From the NCBI GenBank assembly GCA_010909165.1, contig MU008177.1, forward strand, positions 806,001 to 870,000: a stretch of 64,000 nucleotides of DNA, in the 5' to 3' direction. A program made the position numbers and the translations under genes. Of the stretch, positions 38,927-47,828 are shown piece after piece. How positions within the stretch are numbered: the first letter of the stretch is position 1; each line of letters starts with the position of its first letter. The stretch is from Anthoceros angustus (taxonomy: Eukaryota > Streptophyta > Anthocerotopsida > Anthocerotales > Anthocerotaceae). Under the pieces are notes generated by a model. That model saw nothing but the letters and a program-made list of their open reading frames with translations, was not told where the DNA came from and did not search any database.

Positions 38927-41900
38927 TCAGCGCAATGGGACAACCTGGGCCAAGCTGCCCGTACGGACAGCAACTACACTCCGGACGTTGTGCACTCCGT
39001 CCGTCCAGACAATGGAGCCGAAGGAGTAGGCGCGGGAAGGAGGCGTGGACGCGTTCACCGACAGATCCACCGTGAAGGACAGCCGGTGGCCGAGGCTGGT
39101 GAAAGGCAGCACCGAGGGGGTGACGGCCATGGCGATGCCCGCCGGGGGGGAGACGACGACCGTGTAATTCACGACCGGGGCAGGCCCCACGTTCGTCAGT
39201 GTTCTCACCACCGACTCGGTTTGGATCAAGCCGGCCACGGTAATGGTCGGGTAGTTGAGGTCGTGGATTTTGAGGGGCACCGCAGGGCACGGCAATGCGG
39301 TCACCGCCGTGATGGCTGTCTCGTTGAAAGGAGCTACTGTGCACAGGAAGGCCACGAAATCTGCAGGGGTGGCGTCGTACACCAGCCCGGGGTCCGCGGC
39401 CCCGACGGGGTTCACCATGCCTGCTCCGTAGGCCAATGGGGTGCTCACGTTTCCGAAGACGTCGGTGATGAAGCTCGCGCCGGCATTGTTGCGCACAGTG
39501 GCTGCAGAGAGGCAGGGACGCAGACGGAAGAAGGTGAGGACATGGAAGGAAGACGGCTGGCGTGTGGAGGTGGAGTTGGTTGAGGGAGTGGTGGTGTGCG
39601 GTACCTGTGGTCATGAGAGCTGATTTGATGGCGGCAGGGCTCCAGTCTCTGTGCAAGGCCTTCACCAGAGCTGCCACACCTGAGACGTGTGGAGCTGCCA
39701 TAGAGGTTCCAGACAAGATGTTGAACTCGAGCATCCGGTGGTCGATGCCGTCCTCGGAAGGAGGGCTGATCGGAGACCATGCTGCTAGGATTTCCACTCC
39801 CGGGGCTATTAAGTCAGGCTGCGTGCCAAGTTGAGTTGGGATGTGAGCTGAGTAAACTGCAGCCTGGCAGCAAATCTGAAAAGCGGGTACTGGGTTTGTG
39901 GTTACCTTCAGGATGTCTGATTCTGCAGGATTGGGTCCTAATGACGAGAAGAAAGCCACGACTGGCGCTGGAGTGTATCCCAAGATGGTTAGTGTTTCCA
40001 GAGTCGCAGTAGGAGCTCTGCACACGGAAGCAACTGTTAGGATCATTCCCATTGGCAAGGAGTTGAATGAAGACGAGGATCCAACAAGCTGGTGCTGACA
40101 TGGTGGCCTGAATGTAGGCCAGAACGGCTTCGCTTTGCGCGTAAGGCAGTTGGATGGCCGGTATTTCATATGTAAAGGTGCCAAAGAAGTTGGTGGGCAC
40201 AATGACGCCTGCCGCGCCAGCAAGTACCGGACCAGTCAGATTTGCAGCGGTGGCGTCTTCCACGTTGCACAACACAATGGCTCCGGAAACCTTGGCTGGA
40301 TCCAGGGTGCCAGGATTCCCACAACTTCCTCTGCAACACGCAGCACCCGGTCACAGGAAATGGATGGCGCCTTGCAAAGGTTAACAGAGCAAAATTACAT
40401 TCAGCGGGCAAAGTTACTCTGGCAATGAGCTTACGGAGCTGCGGGATTGACAGGACTGCCCTCAAACCCAGAGCTGCCAACATACACAAGGGGGTACTGT
40501 TTGTCCGTCAGGTTACCCATGTTTGAACCATAGCCCTATAGAAAGCATGACATATGATGTCAGTTGCAAACCTTGTAGAGGAGCAGTTCATGAGGTTGAG
40601 GAGGACGGGTGCTCACCTTGTAGGCATCGCCGCTACCCAGTGTGACAGTGGCTTGGAACTCACGGTCAATGCTGTTGGCACCAACCGTGGTTATCCAGGG
40701 AGCCACATTCACGACAGTGGAAGGATCAGGTCCCGCGTTTCCAGCAGCAGCGGTCACGAAAATGCCCTTCTGTATGGCGTGCAACGTGCCGATGGCCATG
40801 GGATCTTCGAAGTAGTTACGTTGCATCGAGCCGGCAAGGGAGAGGGAAATGATGTCCACGCCATCGAGAATGGCATCGTCGAATGCGGCAAGGATGTCAG
40901 CATCTGAGCAGCCGGCCTCTCCACCATTGATCCAGCAGATCTGTAGACCACGTGATGGAGAATGAGCAGCTGCTCAGAACAATGCAATACAGCTGGTGAG
41001 CAAGTCGACCAGATTCACCTTGTAGATGGCAAGGTGGGCCAGAGGGGCCCCGCCTCTGGCGTCTCCGTAAGCCAGGCCGCCGTAGCCTGCCCCTTGCACC
41101 AGCGCCCCGGCTGCTATGGAGGAAACATGGCTGCCGTGGCCCTGCTCGTCTCGAGCCGACTTGACGGATCCTCTGATGTCGTCGTGCTCCGCTAAGAAGC
41201 CATTGTAGTAGTACCGCGCCCCTATCAATTTGCTGCCCACACGCCTCGTGATACTCATCCTCAGCGGCAAAACAGAGAAGGCTTGATTCACAACACTGGA
41301 ATGGTAGGACTCAGATGAGACGTCCACTCACTGGTTACAAGTGGAGATATTGAACTGCTCTCCCTCGACGCAAGCTCCTTTCCACTGCGGTGGCGGAGGT
41401 GGCAATCCCTCGGCCGAGAAACTCCTTGCCTCGGGCCATATTCCTGCACACGCGGCGAACGTCACGCATCTTCCTCAAATGCGAGACAAGGAACGGAATC
41501 AGCCTGATGCCATGCAATGCATCTTCTCTTACCGCTGTCAAACACTCCTATGATGACGCCGCTGCCAAAATTGGAGGCCTGCGAGATCCCAGCCGGGTTC
41601 ACAGGGTCTAATCCCAGGAATGTGTAGGACCGGGTAGTGGCGAGTTTCCACAAATTGCTGGGGAAAACAGACAACACCCCGGGCATCCCTGTGAAAGGTA
41701 GAGAGAATCCCCAATTTCTCAGCACAAACAAACCTACAAGTCATCCCTCCCGCGCGGCCGCAATCAATTCCAGCGGGCACAAAGTGAGGATGTAGGCACC
41801 TAACACCGCGTCCGCTTCGTCCTCCGACAAGGAGGCTGCGAATCCATTGAATCCCTTACTGTAACTGTAGTGCACTCTCTTCCCGCACTCTTCCTGGCTT

Positions 41901-42273
41901 CTGAGAATACACAACCTGCTGGTCAGATTTATCCCAATCCGGACAGAACACGCAGCTGCAGCCAACTGATTCAGATTGCTTACTCCCCGAGAGCGCCGCT
42001 CAGCGTGTGAAGGTGCAAATCCCTGGCCTCGTGGCTTTGCAAATCCTCAACCTTCTCTCCCATATACACAATATGCACCTGCACCCCTCAACGCGGACAA
42101 GGATTGCCTTCTCTCAGCCCCTGCACATCCCGAGCCTCCCGCTCCCGACCAATGCGCATGCCGACAATAACATGATTGTGGCTTACCTTGCTCCCAGCCT
42201 GAGCCGCACCGCCATTGCCAAGCAGCAGGAGGAGCAAGAGCAAGCCCGTGAAGAAGCTGCTTGAGCTCCGCAT
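38927..42273 (-). CDS. Subtilisin-like serine protease (plant SBT family), secreted
   Basis: Extracellular serine protease made as a prepro-enzyme. Twelve exons (minus) join in frame: 42273-42187, 42078-41984, 41900-41800, 41688-41533, 41443-41332, 41232-41019, 40940-40617, 40535-40435, 40330-40100, 40017-39906, 39818-39605 and 39501-38927, total 773 residues. Signal peptide: [19 protein letters not shown]. Inhibitor I9 prodomain: HIVYMGEK to [17 protein letters not shown]. Catalytic Asp in VIIGVFDSG, His in [15 protein letters not shown], oxyanion Asn in [13 protein letters not shown], Ser in [21 protein letters not shown] protease-associated domain lies between His and Ser ([17 protein letters not shown]). 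The fibronectin III-like C-terminal domain includes [11 protein letters not shown] and TRTLTNVG-like [16 protein letters not shown]. All catalytic residues are present. The start was chosen because it opens a perfect signal peptide. An in-frame ATG at 42345 is less likely. Confidence 0.93.
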
Positions 42274-42299
42274 CCTGCACCGCGTGCTGCATTCCACAC

Positions 42300-44090
42300 G
42301 GGCCTCAACTCTGCTGCACGCTAATCGCCTCCTCCAAAGCCACACACTAGGCCCTCGATCCTTCCCGGGGCCGCCCTTCCCTGTGCTGGCCGAAATTCTT
42401 GTGTGCTAACCTGTGCCAAGTTCCATGTTCGGACACGCAACTCGAGCGTGTTCAGTCTTGAGCGCACTTTGCCGAAAGGGCTGAAACTCGCTTTAGGCGC
42501 GAACGCCGACACCGTCTCGCCTGGGGCGTGCAGATTCGCCTCTGTCTCCGGGAAAGCGAATCATTCGTGAGCGGGTCTTGCGGTCGAATGACCGCAAGCC
42601 CCGTTCGGATTCCGAGCCGATGCCGCGACTCGCCAGTCTGCCAACAGCAAGCTTCATGGAAGTGACGGACTCCGTTCATCAGGGAATGGACAACACAGGC
42701 CGCACAACAGACAACGGCGCGCGTGTACGGGCAACGTATCTGCACACCGTCGGACGAACCTTTGCTTCCACGACCGGGAACGGGCCGGCCGGGGCAAGGG
42801 TGCAGATGGCGGGAAGGGTGCGACGGGAACCCGTTCTGTTCCAAGAAACCAACTACCTTCGCAGACACAGCGAACAAAATCTGTTAGGCATGCACAGCAT
42901 CATCCTCCAAGCGGAATATGGATTTCAGACCCAGGCCTAGGGCTTCCAACAGGACCAGGATGCAACTCCAACACCGAGGCATGGCCGATGCTTCTACAAA
43001 GTGCTGGAATTGAACGGTGTGATGCATGTTCTTCAGGAAACAAGTTGCTGAAACAACTGGCAGTATTTTGCATAGTCCGGGGCTCCGGACATGGCAGCAA
43101 CACTCATGCAGCTTACGAGGTGCAGTGCAAGTGACATGCGCGCTGCTTCGATTTCTTCAGGGATTGACAAGGATCAGGTATTGGCAGGCTTTGTGTGGAA
43201 ACAACATGGACTGTGTCTCCTGCTACGCAACTATATGTGCCAGTCCAGCATGGTGGTGACTTGCAGATTTTTACAAATTCGCTGGCAACACCTCATCAAC
43301 CTCCGAGGCTCTCCAGACTCCTCCCGTACCACTTGCCTCAATGTCCTCTTGTCAAAACTTACAATATCCTTAACAGTTATGGACGCACGGGCACCGGGAT
43401 GAAAATCCAAGCCCAGAGACCTGTGGTGATCAAATTACCTCAAAGGCGAGAGTTTCACTGTTTGTATGTGGACATGAGTACAGAGTCTGGAAGCCATCGA
43501 ATGTACTCCATGTCAGACTTGTGCTGCACTGTATCGAACTCCTCAGGGTGGGAGTTGAGGTAAAGTCGGTAGTCGAAATTAACAATTTCGTGATTTTAAA
43601 ATTCGATTTCTTTCTGAGCCTTGTTCACATTAGGCAGGGAGCGAAAGACGATGGTGCGTGTAGACCCTTGCAACCAAAGGAGCATGCGCAGTTGAAACCC
43701 TTGTCGCTGGACTGGCTGCCAGATTGTGTTATGATAGCTGCGGGAGAGATGGGGTTCATCATGGAATTCGCGGAGCACTGGATTCGCAACAGGATGGAGC
43801 ATCCAGAGCACCGAGACGCTGTTTTTCGTGAGGATCTGCGGAAAGATGTTTCAAAATGTCCTTATATACTTATGCATGTGACTCTTCACTCAGGCAACCC
43901 AATACTTAACCAGATATAAGCACGGTTAGGCTAACCTAATCAACAAGGAACTAGGTCAGGCTCTGTCAAAACAGCCTGTTCGGTATTGACCAGTTGCGAT
44001 TTAACAGTAAAGTCAAGCGAAGCCAGTTGTGCAGGCTCCATAAAGGTAACGCGCAGCAAGAATATTGATGCTTTTCCTAACTTCAAAACT
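42300..44090. other. No recognisable gene upstream of the subtilase
   Basis: About 1.8 kb. Open frames up to 141 codons occur on both strands around 42.45-43.6 kb but overlap and show no domain. The subtilase promoter should lie at its left end. Confidence 0.45.
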
Positions 44091-44325
44091 AGGGCCTAGC
44101 TCAAATTAATAGGCCCAAATGAGTTTTACAACTGGGTTATTTGGAGTTTATTTGGCTAGAAACCCAAACGAGGCCCAAATGAGTTTTACAACGTGGTCAT
44201 ACCTTGTTATAATGGTAGCTTAATCATTTTACAGGTTTGGTTTTCCTTATTATTTATTATTCCAAAATTCCGTTATACTTCCATGTTGCTTATTCGCTTC
44301 GGTGAGATCCGTTGTTACTGCTAAA

Positions 44326-44456
44326 GCTAGTTTTACAACATAATAATTTTCTGCTTTGTACGCAGTGTTATTAATCGCAGGTATTGTAAGTACGAGAATA
44401 TTTTTTATAATTATTTTTCTTAATAGTAAATTACTGGAAGAATACTTTGTACATTC
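44326..44456. repeat. AT-rich direct repeat, unit 1
   Basis: About 130 bp beginning GCTAGTTTTACAACATAAT and ending at ACTTTGTACATTC. Repeated with about 20 percent differences at 44516-44643. Confidence 0.7.
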
Positions 44457-44515
44457 TCTTGTAAATGGGTAGGTCCGGGCCGTCGTTGTAAAGCGCTCGG
44501 ATCCTTGTTACGGCT

Positions 44516-44643
44516 ACAGATCGTTTTACAACAGAATCATTTTTTTTGCCTTGTACGCAGTGTTGTACATTGCGTGTATTGTAAGTGCAAGAATATTTTT
44601 AAAATTATTTTTATATTAAATTATAAAAATACTTTGTACATTC
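44516..44643. repeat. AT-rich direct repeat, unit 2
   Basis: Second copy of the unit at 44326. Both share TTGTACGCAGTGTT and TACTTTGTACATTC. A weaker third relic may lie near 45480-45570. Confidence 0.7.
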
Positions 44644-44775
44644 CATTCAACCTATTTTGTAACCAGTATTAAAGGAATAAAATATTATAATAAATTACAT
44701 TGTAACCCACATTGTAAGCCACATAAATTTGGAAAATCATTTAACACTTCAACGAAACAAGTTTCACCTACATAT

Positions 44776-45310
44776 TTGGAGAAGCTTACTGGTAAAAACC
44801 TCCTGGGGATTAATGATCCCCTTGGTCCTTCTTGTCCTGGTGGCAACAAAGTATCGGAAGTTGTTTCCGAGACGGTGGACCGTGCTCGCTGTGCTTTGAA
44901 CTTGAGAATTTCTGGTCTTGGTAATGACATTGTTGCACCACTTGTGGCTGCAAAGGAGTTTCTCAATAGGCTAGAGGTTGATGTGGTCGTTCCTCAATCC
45001 TTCTGGCTTGGAAAGGATCCTGGTAGGGAGCGCATATTGATTATGACTTTTCACTCTATGGATGATCGCCTTCAGGTTATGAAGGCTAGGGCTATGTTAC
45101 GGACAACTTAGTCATATATCAATGAGGATCTTACACCATTGCAATGGAAAGACTAAGAACGAGAAGTTACCCGCTTTCAGAGCAGCTCGTGCTGCAGGTC
45201 AAGTGGCTTTCTTTCGTGGGGATGAGTTGGTGGTGTTTGGCTGCAGGTCAAGTGGCTTTCATTCGTGCGGATGAATTGGTGGTGTTTGGCCCTCGTTCAC
45301 GCAATTTCAT
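44776..45310 (+). mobile_element. Retrotransposon ORF1-like fragment (L1-type nucleic-acid-binding protein), broken
   Basis: An open stretch of 111 codons reads LNLRISGLGNDIVAPLVAAK, then RERILIMTFHSMDDRLQVMK and ARAMLRTT. After a stop it continues YINEDLTPLQWKD and, one frame over, FRAARAAGQVAFFRGDELVV. The order 'LRI-x-GL ... R-x-I-L-x-x-F ... V-M-x-A-R ... N-E-D-L-T-P-x-Q ... A-R-x-x-G-x-x-A' is that of the RNA-binding and C-terminal domains of LINE-1-type ORF1 proteins. Two stops and a frameshift show decay. Next to it a 48-bp block is tandemly duplicated (about 45192-45288). No RT or endonuclease is seen nearby. Confidence 0.5.
45192..45288 (+). repeat. 48-bp tandem duplication inside the ORF1-like fragment
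   Basis: The block GCTGCAGGTCAAGTGGCTTT... occurs twice head to tail with about four differences. Both copies encode GQVAF(F/I)R(G/A)DELVVFG in one frame. Confidence 0.8.
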
Positions 45311-45817
45311 TGACACTGTTGATTGATTGAAGACTATTTGTCTTGTTTAAATTTTACCTTTACAATAGTCCAGACTATTTTACCACAGTCTATGTAATTA
45401 TCACATTTCAGTTCCATGACGGAAATCCGTCCTTAGTGGACTTCAATAAAATTCTTCTTCTTCTTCTCGTGACTGTACGGGGTGATATAAATATTATTGG
45501 CGGACTTACTACAGCTTTTTTAAATTAAATAATTACAGGTAAAATACTTTGTATCCTCTATTGTAAAATCCACGCCATGGATTTAGTAGTAATTAAGGAC
45601 TAACCTTTTACAATGGTATTTTTACGCTAAAACAAATACTATTAATTTCTACTTGCAACACACATAGTAAAGTAGGCCAAACGTGAATGGTTTTTAAATG
45701 GAAAGTAATGTTTAACAACGATGTGGACGTCAATTTTAAAGGCCTCCCTGATTTACTATGTGGGTTGTAAAACTTGTTGTTATCAGTAAAAAAAATACAA
45801 AAGATGATCAAAGTGTA

Positions 45818-45926
45818 CGTAAATGTAGAATTCAATATGAAGACACTTATTCAAACATTTCTGTGAAGTTCACAAGTTTTAGTGGACGTAAATGTAGAAT
45901 TCAATATGAAGAAACTTATTCAAACA
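45818..45926. repeat. Two-copy direct repeat of about 43 bp
   Basis: ACGTAAATGTAGAATTCAAT followed by ATGAAGACACTTATTCAAAC (second copy GAAGAAACTT) occurs at 45818-45860 and again at 45884-45926, about 66 bp apart. Confidence 0.8.
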
Positions 45927-46868
45927 CGTTTATAAAAACGTCGTCAAACTTGATACAGGAAACTATGTTCTAGTCTATGTGACAACATAAGTATAAAAGG
46001 CTCATCCTCTTCGTTTTGTCTCACATAAAGTTTTAATTTTATGAACTATACCAATATATGGTATTTTATGAGTGACAATGTTATGTTCATCAAGATGGCA
46101 TTCAGTTTCATGTTTCCAGCATACAACACAACACAATCTCACAATTTTCAAGTTATGTGCCCCGTCATCCCTTGTTTCCACGTAGGGGTGATGTGCATAC
46201 ACCCAAAACTTTTTGTAAGATTGAGCATGAGAACTAGGCCCTTTAGGTATTGCAGAAACGGTTAGTTAAAAAAGAATACATGCCTTATGGTGTATACGCC
46301 ATATACCTAAGACTCCCGTAGATATATGGTGTACATGCCCTAAACCAAACTATGCCATGACTAGGCCGCATACACAGAGTACGGCATGGCATAGGGGCCA
46401 CAGATTCCCTCATGCCACATGGCACAGGATTCCTACATGACAAAACCAAGCAGCTGTTTCCGGATTTTTGCATCGGTAAATGGGTCTGATGACCCTTGGA
46501 ACCCGCAACTACAAGTGCCACGATGAGTTTGGTATATGCGCCCGATTAAAGAAGCCATCCGGCCTACATGTGTGAGGGCTTGGACGTACATTTTACAAAG
46601 CGGATCATTGGGCTGGACACCAATAAAACCTCAAAAGGCCATTCGGTTCCGATTATTACTCCCACGGAAAAACAGTACTTTAAACAAGCAAGTAGAAGAG
46701 GTGGGAGTTCCGGATAATAGGAGCAAGATGCACTCGGTATTATAGAAAGAAATGTAATATTGAAGTATACCAAAGTTATGTTTGTATACCATGCCCCTTT
46801 CCAATACCAAGTATTGTTATCGTAACAAAAATTGTAACAAAAAAAATGTAACATAGCTACCCGGTTTC

Positions 46869-47520
46869 TAGTAGTGTCCATTTTTATTGGATAGCAGATC
46901 AAACACAAGTTTTGCACTTGCAATGTCTCCACCATTTCTATAGACATGGACCAAAGCATAGCGCCCATATTTTGCACTTGCAACATCTCCACCATCTCTA
47001 TGGACATGGACCAAAGCACAGTGCCCATATCGGTCTGCGTCATAACCCCTTCTAACCATTTCAACATCTAAGTTTTTTACCCTTTCAAAGAGTTCACACT
47101 CTACCCGCCTGTCCATCAAGCAGTGCCTCCTCTTTTAAGGCTGCAAGGTTCCCACATGCCTTGAGGCCAAGGAAGATGACACTCTTGTGCATCGACATCC
47201 AGTAAAAGAGCAGTATCTGAAGAAGGGAATGGATGTGTATGCTGAAGTCGTGAGAAGGGGTCTAGAAGCTGATGCATTTATCGACAATGCTTTGGTGCAC
47301 ATGTATGCCAGGTGTGGGAGCATGGCGGATGCAAGGGCTGTGTTTAATAAACTGGTTAAGCGTGATTCTGTTTCCTGGAATGCACTAATTGGAGATTATG
47401 CACAGCAGGCTACCAATACGTTCGGAGAATACAAGGGTACGACCGGTGGTTTGGACTCACACCTTGGGCTTCCAATTGGGTGTACAAGTGCAGAGCCTTC
47501 TCCCCCTGTTCGGGTTGGGA
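46869..47520. pseudogene. Mosaic PPR pseudogene with internal inversion
   Basis: Derived from PPR gene 3 (51447-54524). Three blocks follow one another. 46869-47160 matches the plus strand of about 53139-53360, i.e. PPR coding on the minus strand (MVRRGYDADRYGHCALVHV), with a small internal duplication of the GGDVASAK part. 47165-47407 is in the opposite orientation and reads on the plus strand HPVKEQYLKKGMDVYAEVVR to KRDSVSWNALIGDYAQQ, matching 53693-53449. 47418-47520 matches the plus strand of 53702-53812 again. So it is a copy of the middle of PPR gene 3 with an internal inverted segment and a deletion of about 90 bp. It has no start codon in context and no complete gene structure. Confidence 0.87.
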
Positions 47521-47645
47521 TAGAAGAAAGTCTTTTTCAGTGTACATTACATGTTTTATCCCATGATGGTGGTGTACATTACATTTTTCATCCCAGGTTG
47601 GTGCTTCCATCCTTAGCCTTAGTGGACGTAAATATAGTCGTTGTT

Positions 47646-47722
47646 TGTTGCTGTAGTGGTTAAGTCACTAGACTTTGAGTCCAGTGGCCCGCGTTTAATG
47701 TTCAATTTCGGAGACCTACCAG
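47646..47722 (+). repeat. tRNA-Gln-like sequence (degenerate)
   Basis: GCTGTAGTGGTTAAGTCACT followed by AGACTTTGAGTCCAGTGGCC closely follows the D-arm and anticodon arm of eukaryotic tRNA-Gln, with TTG in anticodon position. The T-arm is disrupted and the acceptor ends do not pair, so it is a relic or a SINE head rather than a working tRNA. Confidence 0.5.
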
Positions 47723-47828
47723 TGTCTATAACATGTTACATCTTAGGTTCATAAATGGGAAAAAGGTCTACAACGCAACCGCCAGTAATTTGATCTCCTT
47801 GACACCTACAATTAATTAACTCACAAGT

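Noticed and set aside
38729-39583. 284-codon plus-strand frame opposite the subtilase end
   Set aside because: Arg/Gly/Asp-rich composition typical of the reverse strand of a GC-rich coding exon. It is fully overlapped by subtilase exon 12.
47646-47722. Functional tRNA-Gln
   Set aside because: The anticodon arm is good, but the T-arm and acceptor stem are broken.
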